From: Heligmosomoides polygyrus polygyrus
Lineage: Eukaryota; Nematoda; Chromadorea; Rhabditida; Heligmosomidae
DNA length: 64,000 nucleotides
Direction of reading: 5' to 3'
Assembly (NCBI GenBank): GCA_947396885.1
Contig: OX377201.1
Span: forward strand, 6,806,934-6,870,933
A program made the translations under genes and the position numbers. Under the pieces are notes generated by a model. The model saw nothing but the letters and a program-made list of their open reading frames with translations, ran no database searches and was not told the origin of the DNA. Positions 1 to 10,779 of the stretch are shown in pieces; within the stretch, counting starts at the first letter, position 1, and every line of letters starts with the position of its first letter.

Positions 1-210
1 AGGGAGGAGCGTCGGGATAGTCGCCAGCGAATCGAAGCACCCGTAGAAGGTGGAAATCGCCCCAAGCGCCTTCGCGGCAAGAGCGACTCGTCGCCCGTGC
101 AAAACATGCAAATCGATTAAACCCGGTTGCGCGTCGTCGAAAGGTGTCCATACTCGAGCGCCGGCGCCGTCGCTCCAGTCGCTCTTGTCGGGGAGTTGAG
201 CGTTCTATCC
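1..210 (-). repeat. Dispersed repeat fragments at the window edge
   Basis: 1-60 resembles 8040-8130 (GGAGGAGCGT...GGTGGAAATCG). 78-200 is an inverted relative of the element at 54936-55297 (GTGCAAAACATGCAAATCGAT and GGCGCCGTCGCTCCAGTCGC). Confidence 0.55.
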
Positions 211-1030
211 CCTCGTCCTCCTGGCCCGCCCACCCCCAACCTTCTGGGTTTGCTCGAGAATCCAGTGGCTGCCTTACGAGATAGTGGAGACGCAGACATT
301 TGCCACGCCTCTATTTAAGGGGCGGGGTAGAACGTCACTCCGCCCTCTTGTCGCTGCTGTCGTGAAGTGTGAACAGGCCCCAAGAGACCTGCGCAAACAA
401 TGCTTTTATTGGCTGGTGCATCTTCGATGCTCCTCCTCTCGTCGCCCTGGGCAGTATCTCCTTATGTATCGAGTTTCAATTCATATGAAGTACCCTTTTA
501 TTGTTATTATTTTTTGAAACAGCAACCCAACTCTTACCTGAAGGAATATTCGCCTTCCTGAACACGGCGCAGAGTTTTATCATAGGCAGCAGTGTTTGGC
601 TCCGCAGATCACTTCTCAGCACAGTTTTCGTCACATTTCTCCATTGCGAATCTCGTACAATTATGGGTATTCTCCTTCAGTTGATCTCAGCTGCAGCGTT
701 TCTTTCTGTAAAATTTTCATAGAAACTGTTGCATTTCTGGCCGGATAACCGGGAATTATGAGCTCGAATGCATGTCGTTTTTTTTTGTTTCTTGAAGTGG
801 TTGCATATGTGCATAAATATTTCTCCAGCATGAAATGGAACACAGCATAATGCATGGCGTAATTCCTTCGATTCAACACGACAAACTCAGCCTATACGAT
901 CTTCTATTAGGTTGTATGGAAGCTAATGCAGGTTTTGGACCTCAAACTTTAAAACGACACATCTCAGCTCAAGCACAACTTTATCAATCGAAGTGAGAAC
1001 CATTCGAATTTACACATTATTGCCCACCAG
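211..1030. other. No recognisable gene
   Basis: Non-coding sequence of mixed composition. Short open frames here show no family motif. Nothing further supported. Confidence 0.5.
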
Positions 1031-1034
1031 ATTA

Positions 1035-2020
1035 GTTTATTTATCCCTAAAAGTCCGGAATTCTGGAGCGGATGATTCGTCGAAGGCAGTTTTCACCTGG
1101 GCTCGGTTATTGAAGCATTTCTCGCTCAAGAACTTATCCAGATGCTTGGAGAAGTGGTAGTCGGTTGACGAAAGCCCCGCTGAATACGGTGGATGTGGTA
1201 GAGTTTCGTAGCCCCACTCGTTCAACTTCTGCAGCGGTGGATGCGTAACATGTGGTCGCGCGTTGTCGTGGGGAAGGAATGGTCCTTTTCTATTGACCAC
1301 TGCGGGGTGCATAAGTCGGATTTTTCGTGCATTTCGCCGATCTCTTGGACGTACTTCTCTGCCGTCATTATTTCGCTCGAATTCAAGGAACTGTGGCGAA
1401 ATAGTGCAGAAGCAGACCACCAAACAGTTATCATGATCTTCTTCTGGTGCAATTTCGGTTTCGGGAACTGTTGCGGAGCTTCGGCAGCGCGACAGGAGGT
1501 ACACCCGCCCCTCCTGGGGGCGTGGCGTCAGGAGGTACAGCCGCTGTTCTGCTGACCAGAAACTTCTGTTTTGCGTGTCAAAGATTTCGTAAGGCAGCAG
1601 TTAGACTCTCGGTGACGCCTAGTGGTTGGTGGTGGTTGAGCAGGGGGCTGAGAGGGAGATCGCACGCCCCCAGTAGGGGGCGGGTGTACCTCCTGACCGT
1701 CCCCCCGGAGCTTCATCGCGGCCCAACCACTGAGCCGATCGTCGCCAGTTATCGTAGAGGATCCATTTTCCTTCACAAGTTGCGACACGGTAGAGAAATG
1801 GATCGTTCTTGTTGCGAAGAAGCTGCGCTGACCACACTTCGAACCGACGACGATTTTTTGGTGGTCGTTCAACTCGTGTGATATCCATTTACCTAACTTC
1901 TTTAAGCATATGTTCCCAAACACTTGATTTGCTCACGCGGAGTTCTTTCGCAAGTTCTCGAACGTCACACGTGTATTTGCTTCCACCAAGGTCTTCAACT
2001 CGTTGTTCTCCTAGTCGTTG
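1035..2020 (-). pseudogene. mariner transposase relic
   Basis: Minus-strand pieces of a mariner transposase in several frames: LKKLGKWISHEL, a damaged first-catalytic-Asp region, KIMITVWWSA, HDNARPHV (second Asp) and LPHPPYSAGLSSTDYHF (third catalytic block; the usual SPDL is altered). Frameshifted and split by a MITE at 1483-1705. Not functional. Confidence 0.85.
1483..1705. mobile_element. MULE-like MITE, copy 1
   Basis: 223 bp with inverted ends containing AGGAGGTACACCCGCCC. Flanked by the 9-bp direct duplication CGGAGCTTC at 1474-1482 and 1706-1714. Nine-bp duplications are typical of Mutator-like elements. Inserted in the mariner relic. Confidence 0.85.
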
Positions 2021-2251
2021 GGGGGGGGTACATAACCAAAACGTATGTAACAAAATTAATTTAGACTTACCGAGCGGCTCCTAGAGAACGATATGGAACC
2101 CAAAAGACACCAAAAAACGAACGAACAAACAAAAATAAAAATAAAAAATCGCCGCGGTTTTACAACCGTCATAGAAAAGACCGGCGGATTGGAGGCATGC
2201 CACGTGCTGACCGCCGCTTGACATGACATGACATGACACAGGCTTTCGCTG

Positions 2252-2390
2252 CCCGGAAAGCAGAACATGCGGGTTCGAGTCCCGCCTGGCGCAAGAGTTT
2301 TGATCGCAACAAAACATCCTGCAACAACATATAGCCTCTCTATCAGCCGCTCCAGGCTTAAGCAAATGTGCTCAAGCATTGCTACTAGTA
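2252..2390 (+). mobile_element. SINE-B copy, head truncated
   Basis: tRNA-like 3' half with CGGAAAGCAG and T arm GCGGGTTCGAGTCCCGC, followed by a shared body (AGAGTTTTGATCGCAACA ... CCAGGCTTAAGCAAATGTG). A (TGACA)n run sits at its 5' edge. Confidence 0.75.
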
Positions 2391-2499
2391 AGGTCCTCAG
2401 CTTAACCGGTTCCATGCTGATATCAGCGGCCGGCCCATCCCCGTATCACGGGTGGGTGCTGGCGGACCTCGAGGATATCGCGGATGTTACGTGCGGTCA

Positions 2500-2655
2500 A
2501 ACAGCGCCGGTGGTGTAAGGCGAACATCGCTGTCCGGAAAGCAGAAGATCCGGGTTCGAGTCCCGCCTGGCGCAAGAGTTTTGATCGCAACCAAACATCC
2601 TATAACAACATATAGCCTCTATATCACCCGCTCCAGGCTTAAGCAAATGTGTTAA
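2500..2655 (+). mobile_element. SINE-B copy with complete tRNA-like head
   Basis: Head starts GCGCCGGTGGTGTAAGG and ends CCTGGCGCA, with Pol III-like A and B boxes. The anticodon loop would be CCGGAAA, lacking the U33 of real tRNAs, so this is a SINE head, not a tRNA gene. Confidence 0.75.
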
Positions 2656-3584
2656 AACAAAATTTAATTATAAAGAAAGGATAAAAACTAAAATTATAAA
2701 AAATAAACAGAAATAAATAAACAAAAATTAATAAATAAATGAATAAATAAATTTTAAACAAATGTATATATATATATATATATGAGTATGTGTGCATGTA
2801 TGTGTACATGTGTGCACATAGACAAATAAGATTAGGTTCATATAAATAACATTAGGTCAACATGCTAACGCTTAAATAATGTAGTACAATTGTATTAAAA
2901 CATAAGTGTTACCTGTGATTTTCAATTGTAAAATTTAGTTGCTAGTAAAAGTTAAAACACATTTTTAAAAAATATTTTGCCCAATACAGTACTAGCAACT
3001 GAGTTAATTAGTTACCTTCTTCACTGATGAGCCTCGGGGTAACTAATCATAAACGTGTTTTGTATGAAGATAGAGGCGAAGCAAAACATGTTTAAGTCAT
3101 TGTTAGCTGTCGTCGTTTTAGATGATGTTGTTGTTCTTTGTTCAAAATTGTTGTGTCATTGAATTTTGTGTTATTGAAGAGCTATGGAAATAATTTTAAT
3201 TTTAATAAGTAATAATATAATAATTGTCTAAATACTTTTACGTGTAGATTTTCACCTAATTCTATGTTATAACCAGGAATTACGTGGTGAGGAGGGCACA
3301 CAACTTTGCCTACTTAAACCGCGGCGAAAACAAATGTGATTTTTCCGTTTTTTTTTCTTTGTGGATCCTTCTAGTTCAGATCCTGTATTGTTCTGTGAGA
3401 GCCGCTCGGTAAGTTTCAAGTGGATTTGTTACTCACTTTTCAGCTATGTGGCCCCACCACCGATTAGGATAGATCCGATGCACCCTCAGCATTGGTGCAC
3501 TGGTTTCATAGCAATAACAGTCATTTGCAGATTCAACAAATCCAATTTTTATATAAGGCGTGAAGTCTGCTGTGGAGGAGCTGT

Positions 3585-4190
3585 GTGACAATGCAGCACT
3601 TACACCATGAATCGAACGATTCGCACGAGTGCATGGCGCGATCTCTAGTGAGAGACCCACGCAAACAACTTTTTCGAACTTGGAATAGCCTACGATCTTT
3701 TTTTGCTGTAGAAGCTGCGATTTTGAGGTACAGATTAAATTCTGACGGTCGAATACCTAAAGCAACAATTTCTATGAAGTGGTATTTTCTGTTTTCTGTT
3801 AATTAATTAACTAAGTTAATTCCGGCCACTTCCCCAGAAAACAGACAAAATTTGCCCAAAGTGGTCAGGAAATCAGACGACAGAAATGCCGCCCACCCCT
3901 GTTGCGAAGGGAGTGCGTGAGCCTTTCAGTTTCTATCGTCTCTCTCTCTCTCTCTGCCTTTTCACTTTTCGCTCCAAGTTCTCCGACTGCGCGCCACTCC
4001 ACCGCCTATGACAACGAGCTTACGAACCCTCAACATCGTTGCGTTCGTGGTGTAATGGTTAGCATGGATGCCTTCCAAGCATTCGGCGGGGGTTCGATTC
4101 CCCCCGAACGCATGAGTTTTGCATTTTGGTCCAGCAATTCCTAGTCAGTCGTTTCTTCCTCAAAAGCCCCTGTCCACTTCTATTAATAAA
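3585..4190 (+). repeat. tRNA-Gly duplication unit 1
   Basis: About 600 bp, including a conserved AT-rich leader, CT-rich stretch, the tRNA and a downstream flank. It matches 6822-7480 at clearly high identity. Confidence 0.8.
4041..4112 (+). tRNA. tRNA-Gly (TCC), copy 1
   Basis: 72 nt. Acceptor GCGTTCG/CGAACGC, A box TGGTGTAATGG, anticodon loop CTTCCAA (TCC), T arm GGGGGTTCGATTCCCCC, discriminator A, then a TTTT terminator six nucleotides downstream. No defects seen. Confidence 0.93.
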
Positions 4191-4220
4191 TTCCGTCTGG
4201 AAGAACTAGGACTCTCAAAG

Positions 4221-4733
4221 TTAGAGGGACATAAAACACGAGAGTGAAGCTGTTTGAGGAGCATATTAGGTTGAAAAATAGTCCACACCTTTTTTAAAAC
4301 ACTTTTTCTGGATCTCAATGAAAAATTACAAGATTCAATCGAAAAGCATGCTAATCCTATATGCCTGTCGAAAAAGAATGATTTGCTCTATCAGAGTGTT
4401 TCGTTTTTTTTCGCGTTTCGATTTTTATTATTTTTCAGGTCATTGAAGTTCAAAGTCAAAAAAAAGAAGAATGACATCCGCCGACAGCTCCTTATCTCTG
4501 TTTACGTTTGCGCCTCCTTTGCACAGCATTACGCACCATTTTTAGGAGAAGACGATTTGGTTAGGTTTTTTAGTTTTTTTCCTCATTAATTTAAAACGCA
4601 TTAAAGTGGACTGTCCAGAGAACAAATAATTTCCTATAATACCGATATAATACCGAATTTCCTATAATAAATAATACCGACATCTCCTATTCTCTGGTGA
4701 AAGGTTTTTGATCGTATTAAAATGTCGTTTGAA
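4221..4733. other. AT-rich spacer
   Basis: No gene, RNA or repeat recognised. Only homopolymer runs. Confidence 0.5.
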
Positions 4734-5030
4734 GGCGCGTGTAGCGCAGTCGGAGGAGGCGCGACTGTCGCGTGCACCCGATACCAGGTTCCTGGTTCGG
4801 ATTTCCCGCCCAGGCCAACCAAGCCTTCCATCCCTCCGGGGTCGGTGAATTGGTACCAGACTTGTCTGGGAAGGATAAAGCGCTGACTTGTTCATCGGCT
4901 GGCCACCGCAAGTCATTGTATGGCCAAATACGCATTCATGTCGCCTCCACGACATCTCGTAGAAGTAGAATGCGCTGGCGCATCCCAGAAGGGATTGAGT
5001 AACGCCGTCCTTTATCCTTTATCCTTTAAT
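4734..5030 (+). mobile_element. SINE-A (tRNA-derived)
   Basis: A well-preserved forward copy. Head: TGTAGCGCAGTCGG (A box) and GGTTCGGATTTCC (B box-like). Body includes CCAGACTTGTCTGGGAAGG and GCGCATCCCAGAAGGG. Tail is repeated CCTTTAT units. Confidence 0.88.
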
Positions 5031-5577
5031 ATATCGTTTGAGAGGGAATGTTTTGCGCGATCGAAGCGTATGTAGTGTTTTTTGTTAACACTGATTTTTG
5101 TCAGTTTTTAGCGGAATGCTAAGAAGGAGAAAAATTACCTCTACAGCAAATCACACCCTTTCGATTATATACCTCTACCAATATTTTTTCCACAGTGTCA
5201 TATGTCATCTGAAAGCAATGTTTTGTTTGAGAGAGCAAATCACACCCTTTCGACAGAATATAATACTTTGCAAACGTTTTTCAGCGAAATTTAGAATAAT
5301 ATGTTAAAAATCGGCGGAGACTAAGCTTCCACTCTAACAGTTTGTTGTCTAAGAATGTTTGGTATGATTTTCTTTCAGAAATTTAAATTTAACTTTTTAA
5401 AAAAGAGAAAACACTCTTTTACTACGTCTATAAATTTTTGAAAATTCTTCATTTTTTAAATAAGAGTAATGTTTTAAATCTTGTTCTGAAGCGAAGGAGG
5501 ACCGCAAAGTGTCGAGTTTGTTTTTGGGAGTACCCCAGTTGATGTGGAAGTGGTACATCCTACTATATATAAAAGTG
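5031..5577. other. AT-rich spacer
   Basis: Contains a short internal duplication (CAAATCACACCCTTTCGA at about 5147 and 5237). Nothing else supported. Confidence 0.5.
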
Positions 5578-5625
5578 TGTGTGTCTGTCTGCCTGTTCCG
5601 TCCGTCCGTCCGTCCGTCCGTCACA
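5578..5625 (+). repeat. Microsatellite (TGTC/CGTC)n
   Basis: GTGTGTGTCTGTCTGCC then five CCGT units. Confidence 0.85.
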
Positions 5626-5764
5626 ACTAGAGTGGGCGCACTGAGTAGCCGAACACGTCGGCAACCGTGCATGGCGAGCCGTAGACGTGCCGAACTCGTC
5701 GGCAATCGTGCCTGGGCATTTAGATGACCATCGACGGGAGGCGTTGACAGCAGCGAGGGTCGAT

Positions 5765-5970
5765 ATCGATCGATATTATCGATTTTTTGTGTATGTCGTT
5801 CAAGCGGCCCGAAACTTCAGCCCTGGTGGTAATTGAGGTCGCTGAACACGAATCTGAAGTCGACCAATCGATATCGATCGATTTTTGTGGATGTAGTTTA
5901 AGCGGCCCAAAACTTTAGCCCTGGGGTTAATCGAGGTCGCTGAACACGAATCCGCAGTTCGTTTTTGAAC
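5765..5970 (+). repeat. Tandem duplication, about 108 bp x 2
   Basis: Both units contain ATCGATCGATTTTT-like starts, AAGCGGCCC, AGCCCTGG and GAGGTCGCTGAACACGAATC. Diverged by several substitutions. Confidence 0.75.
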
Positions 5971-6019
5971 TATCATCGCCATCAATCGATATTGGTCAAA
6001 TAATCGGTTTTTGTTGAAA

Positions 6020-6314
6020 CGATGCTATTCGGCAGAAGTTCGGTGTCGCGCCGATAACTGACAAGATGCGAGAAGCTCGCTTACGATGGTACGGCCACGT
6101 TCTGCGTGGAGAAGAAGACAGCGTCCGCAAGATAGGCCTTAACTTCGAGGTAATAGGAAAGTGGCCTAGAGGGCGCCCGAAGCAGCGCTGGGCTGATACG
6201 TTACATACGGACTTGAAAGCGGCTGGTGTCCACCCCGATCTAGCGCTGGATCGGAAAAGGTGGCGTCATGACACCAGAATAGCGGACCCCACTACGAAGC
6301 GGGACAGACGCTGA
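6020..6314 (+). pseudogene. LINE reverse transcriptase C-terminal fragment
   Basis: Open frame ending at 6314 with REARLRWYGHVLRG and WPRGRPKQRWADTL, the typical C-terminal end of RTE/jockey-type reverse transcriptases. Followed by a (GAAGAA)n run like a LINE 3' tail. The rest of the element is absent (5' truncation). Confidence 0.8.
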
Positions 6315-6330
6315 AGAAGAAGAAGAATCG

Positions 6331-6821
6331 GTTTTTGTTGATGTCGTCCATTTTTTCGCTTTTTTTCTAACTTGCCGCAATCGAAGTAGTTAAGATGTTC
6401 TTCCTGAGAGAATCGTGACATAGGTGGAAGCTACAATTGATGATGAGAAGTTATTACCACGGCGAAGTCGTCGGTGCGGCCGAGATACCGCCCTGACGGT
6501 TGTACTCTATATAGTAAAACCAGTTCTTTATCGCAATGAAGGTATGAAGGTCTAAAAGTTGGGAAAAGAAGGTGGTCGGAGTGTTCCCCTTTCGGGGTTT
6601 GGGGGAGAAGCCCCCAACCAGTCGTTGGCAGTACGAATACATTTAGAGTTGTAATTTTCATATCTGTCAGTTCCGAGGAGGGAAGGTAATACTATAAATT
6701 AAAAAATTGCAGCTTTTATGATTCTTTAAAGCCTCCACAGGCTCGATGTCTTAAACTCAGAAGTCATGATGCTGAGAGTTTCTATTTTTGTTGCAAAAAA
6801 TATTTTTGTTGTTGGGAACTG
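6331..6821. other. No recognisable gene
   Basis: Contains a small G/C inverted stretch near 6587-6615 (CCCCTTTCGGGGTTTGGGGG). No further annotation supported. Confidence 0.5.
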
Positions 6822-7189
6822 CGTGATAGCAGCATTTACACCATCAATCAAGCGAATCACACAAGTGCATGGCGCGATCTCTAATGAAGGATATCGTGTA
6901 AACAACTCTTTCGAACTTGTAGCGGCCCAAGAACGTTTTTCGCTGTAGTGGCTGCGATTTTGTGATGCAGATTAAATCCTGACGATAGGATACATACGGC
7001 AAAAATTTCTATGCTGTGGTGTTTTCTGTTTTTTGTTTAATTAACTAATTGAGTTAATTTTGGCCATTTTTCCAGAAAACAGGGCGCAGAAGAAATTCGT
7101 CCAAGATGGCTAGAAAATCAGAAAACAGGTATTCCCCTAACCTTGTTGCGAAGAGATTGCGTAGGCCCTTCACTTTCCATCGTCTCTCG

Positions 7190-7241
<52 letters not shown>

Positions 7242-7480
7242 TTTCAATTTTCGCTCCAAGTTCTCCGACTGCGTGCCACTCCACCGCCTATGACAAGGAG
7301 TTTACGAATCCTCAACATCGTAGCGTTCGTGGTGTAATGGTTAGCATGGATGCCTTCCAAGCATTCGGCGGGGGTTCGATTCCCCCCGAACGCATGAGTT
7401 TTGCTATTTGGTCCAGCAATTCCTAGTCAGTCGTCAGTGTCTCAAAGGCTCCTTCCTACCTTTCCAAATAAATTCCATTA
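6822..7480 (+). repeat. tRNA-Gly duplication unit 2
   Basis: Second copy of the 3585-4190 unit, 3.2 kb away. Differs by scattered substitutions and a longer (CT)n tract at about 7187-7237, while the tRNA itself is unchanged. Confidence 0.8.
7323..7394 (+). tRNA. tRNA-Gly (TCC), copy 2
   Basis: Identical 72-nt gene to the copy at 4041, with the same downstream TTTT. It lies on a duplicated flank with an expanded CT microsatellite upstream. Confidence 0.93.
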
Positions 7481-7559
7481 AAAAACTTGTGCAATAGTAT
7501 TCTTTAATGTTTGCAGAATGAAATGAAATACATAGAGCATGAATCCTAGGATTCGACAC

Positions 7560-7840
7560 CGTGAACTCATCTCCCTAACGAAAGGAGCTTCTATGTTTGA
7601 ATGCTTGGCGTTGGTCGCCAGGATCAGCGACTCCGCCGAGAGAAAACCATGGAGATGAGTGGGTTCGTCTGAAGGTCGCAGTCCGTTGGATGATGTTTTG
7701 GTTTTGTGAGAGAAAGATGTGCGAGCGAACAATGCTACGAAACGCACTACATTGCTGGCCCACCTAGTTTTCGATGACTTGGCTCATGCGACAGCATCAC
7801 TGATCTTCGAACCTCAACGAGGCTCGCAACGTCGGAGGCC
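7560..7840 (-). pseudogene. Degenerate RTE-type fragment
   Basis: Opposite-strand similarity to the RTE relic at 55640-56000 (CTAGTTTTCGATGACTTGGC, GATCTTCGAACCTCAACGA). Heavily frameshifted. Confidence 0.55.
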
Positions 7841-7844
7841 TTCT

Positions 7845-7990
7845 GTCATGAACGTGTTCTGCACGTCTACTGAACATCGAAATGGACGTTCTGGACGTCT
7901 ACTGAACCTCGAAATGCACGTTTGGCGACGTGTTCTGGACGTCTACTGCACCTCGAAATGCACGTTTGGCGACGTGTTCTGCACTACACT
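7845..7990 (+). repeat. Minisatellite, about 44-bp unit
   Basis: About three units sharing CGTGTTCTG, ACGTCTACTG and CCTCGAAATG, with TTGGCGA between them. Related in pattern to 19440-19620 and 51880-52275. Confidence 0.75.
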
Positions 7991-8295
7991 AAAAACGACG
8001 AATTTTTAACAATTTTTCGATGCAAAGAAGGGTATTGCCCAATGTAGGAAGGGGAGGAGCGTCTAAGCAGGTGCTACATAGCCAATCAAAGCACCAGCAG
8101 TGTACACATCTCCCAGCGTAGAAGGGTGGAAATCGTAACGTAGAAAAGGTTTGCAATCGGTGCTTCGAATGGCTGACGCATTCTTCTTCGCTTTTCCTTC
8201 CCCACCCTTCCTATGTAATTTTTCCACATGAAGGATCATTCATTTCATTTACTTTGAGCCTCATGTGGCTGGCAATGGGGTAGTAAGCCCTCAAA

Positions 8296-8395
8296 ACAAT
8301 GTTTTGTTGCGACCAGAACTATAGCGCCAGGCGGGACTCGAACCCCCTGCTGACCAGGCGGCAATGCTCCACGCCATTAGTACCCTTTTTCGTGG
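8296..8395 (-). mobile_element. SINE-B fragment
   Basis: Reverse orientation: GCGCCAGGCGGGACTCGAACC plus part of the body (TTTTGTTGCGACCAGAAC). Confidence 0.65.
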
Positions 8396-8564
8396 AAAAA
8401 AGAAATCCATCTCGGACTTGGAGGAATGTTCGCCTCGTGCTTTGCCATGTAGACTCAGGACGCCAACGCACTTTATTCTGATACCTTTTGGTTCTACAAC
8501 AACACTTTTCATAGAAGCCGTTCACAGCCCTGCTTCAGTGCTTTTGATGAAGCTTTAGAACCTA

Positions 8565-9837
8565 TTAGGTTGGTGCAAAAGTTCTCGGACATTTGATCCT
8601 TCCTGAATTGAAAGCGCATTTTCCCGCCAAATTTCTCACATATATCAACGCGTGGATGGTCGATCGATAGAGAAAGGAAAGAGCTACAAAACAGTTCCTA
8701 ACATTTACTTCTGTGTTGTTAACGTCAGCTATTATGGCTAAGAAATTCATCCCTACTGAGGCGCATATTCGGCACGTCATGTTATTCCTGCGTCAATCTG
8801 GCCTCAATGCCAATGAATCGTATTGTCGCCTGAAGGACGTTTACAACGAGAGTGCTCCTGCTGGAGGTACTGTGTACCAGTGGTTCTCGAAGTTTGCAGT
8901 TGGTGAATTCTTCGTTGAGGATAATGAACGAGAAGGGCGCCCGATGACACTGGATTTGGATGGCCTCCGAAGTAGAGTGGAAGCGGACCTATACCAAACC
9001 ACTCGCGAACCATCAGCGCTCTTGGTGTTAGTCACTCGACAGTCGTTCGAGGATTGAAGTCGATTGGCAAGGTGCAAAAATTGGGTCGCTGGGTACCTCA
9101 CGACTTGACACAACATGACATGGATCGCAGAGCCGATGTCGCTCTGTCTCTCCTTACCTTCAGACGTACCCACGGATGGCTGGACAACCTTGTCACCGGC
9201 GATGAGAAGTGGATACTCTACTCTAATTATCACCGGCGTGCCCAGTGGGTTGACGCAACTGGAGAGGCTGAGGACGTTCCGAAACCCGATCTTCACGTGA
9301 AAAGGTGATGCTATGCATTTGGTGGAGCGTTCTTGGCGTAGAATACTGGGAGCCGCTGGACGGAGGGATAACAGTGACGGCAGAGGTTTACGTCAACCAA
9401 CTGAGGAAGTTGAGGGCCCACCTGCAAACCACACGAGGAGAGCAAGTGAAGGTGTATTTTCAACACGACAACGCTAGACCGCATATTGCTAGAGCGACGG
9501 CGGCTGAGTTGGCGGACCACGGATGGACCGTTCTTCCACATCCACCTTACTCACCAGATTTCACTCCTTCTGATTATCATTTGTTTTCAAGCCTTCAGCG
9601 CTATTTGGACGGCCAGCAATTTAGGAACCGAGAGGATGTCAAGGAGGCACTGCTCACATTTTTCGAATCACAACCGGTCATGTTTTGGAGAAAAGGCATC
9701 CATGACTTACCAGCACGTTGGCGAAAGACAATTGATGTAAAGGGTGTTTACTTAAAATGATTTGATATTGTTGTTCGTATGTTGTGATAATAAATATTTC
9801 ATGCCCCAAATGTCCGAGAACTTATGCACAAACCTAA
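8565..9837 (+). mobile_element. Complete mariner element, 1273 bp
   Basis: Terminal inverted repeats TTAGGTTGGTGCAAAAGTTC and its counterpart GAACTTATGCACAAACCTAA, each beside a TA (8563-8564, 9838-9839). Confidence 0.95.
8734..9760 (+). pseudogene. mariner transposase, two frameshifts
   Basis: Starts MAKKFIPTEAHIRHVM (HTH region) in one frame, shifts near 9050 to a frame with LGRWVPHDLTQHD and GDEKWILY (first Asp), and shifts again near 9305 to HDNARPHIA (second Asp) and PYSPDFTPSDYHLF (third Asp). DD34D spacing is intact. About 340 residues in total, normal for mariner. Two frameshifts inactivate it. Confidence 0.93.
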
Positions 9838-9939
9838 TACATTTTCTCCTAATCATTCAAGGACTCTCTCTGAGTCTTCTAGCTGTCAGGCTCGGTAAAG
9901 TGACAGCCTTTCATAGTCCAGAAGCATCAGAAACGATCG

Positions 9940-10300
9940 ACAGCAAGTTGCGAAGAGACTGCGCCGCGAGCCTTTCGCTCTGCATCGTCTCTCTCTCAGC
10001 CTTTTCAGTTTTCGGTCCAAATTCTCCGACTACGCACCGCTCCACTGTCTATGACAACAAGCTTACGAACCCCAACGTCGTAGCGTTCGTGGTGTAATGG
10101 TTAGCATGGATGCCTTCCAAGCATTCGGCGGGGGTTCGATTCCCCCCGAACGCATGAGTTTTGCATTTTGCTCCAGCAATTCCTAGTCAATCGTTAGTTT
10201 CTTAAAAGCTAGTTCTTACCTTTTAGATTAAAAGCTGTCTGAAGAATTCGAACTCTCAAATATAGAAAGACAAAACACGAAGATGTAGCTGTTTGGGGAC
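9940..10300 (+). repeat. tRNA-Gly duplication unit 3
   Basis: Shorter version of the same unit, starting near the GTTGCGAAGAGACTGCG leader and ending about 150 bp after the tRNA. Confidence 0.7.
10083..10154 (+). tRNA. tRNA-Gly (TCC), copy 3
   Basis: Identical tRNA body and terminator; flanking similarity is shorter than between copies 1 and 2. Confidence 0.93.
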
Positions 10301-10329
10301 TTATATTGGGTTGGGAACTAAGACCTATA

Positions 10330-10779
10330 TAACCCCACTGTTTTTAAGCATTTTATTATGAATTTCGTCGAAGTCGAAAGCGAATGATCAGCTCGAGTCA
10401 TATAGGAAGAATTCCCACCCCTAAGCTAGTATAAGAATTTGTTTATTTGCTGCCAAGTCGTTAAACCCAACGAGAAGAAGGTCCTTGAAGTCACAATGGA
10501 ATACGATGCATCATGAGTTTGGGGGCCTTGTACGCCCGTGATGCATCTACCGGCAAGCGCAGTGGAAGTGACGTTGCTTCATGCGAGAAAGGTCAGTAGT
10601 TTGGTTCTTCTGCGCTGCTGCGTTTTGCATTTCATTTTTTTCTGGTTGAGATTTGGGGATTCTGACGTCTACACCGATTTCAGGCGATTTCTGCGCATTT
10701 TTCCAGGTGTCTGCTGTGGATAACTTTCCTGCGACTCGATTATTATCTACCGGTTTTTAAGCAAAAAGCAATGGAAATA
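10330..10779. other. No recognisable gene
   Basis: Sequence between tRNA unit 3 and the next mariner. No feature supported. Confidence 0.5.

Larger units (their letters stand above)
2026..3475. mobile_element. Foldback element FB1 copy 1, with nested SINE-B
   Basis: Left arm 2026-2245 and right arm 3262-3475 are inverted relatives (G-tract end, ACATAAC, CTTACCGAGCGGCTCC; right arm GGAT end, CTCGGTAAGT). The interior holds two tRNA-related SINE-B sequences and AT-rich filler with a (TA)n run near 2765-2785. Confidence 0.7.

Noticed and set aside
2500..2572. Apparent tRNA gene with a GGA anticodon
   Set aside because: The anticodon loop lacks U33, the D arm is irregular, and the sequence is followed by a dispersed SINE body found elsewhere.
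4734..4810. SINE-A heads as functional tRNA genes
   Set aside because: A box is good, but no valid anticodon stem-loop or acceptor stem forms; about 30 dispersed copies with a common body show it is a SINE.
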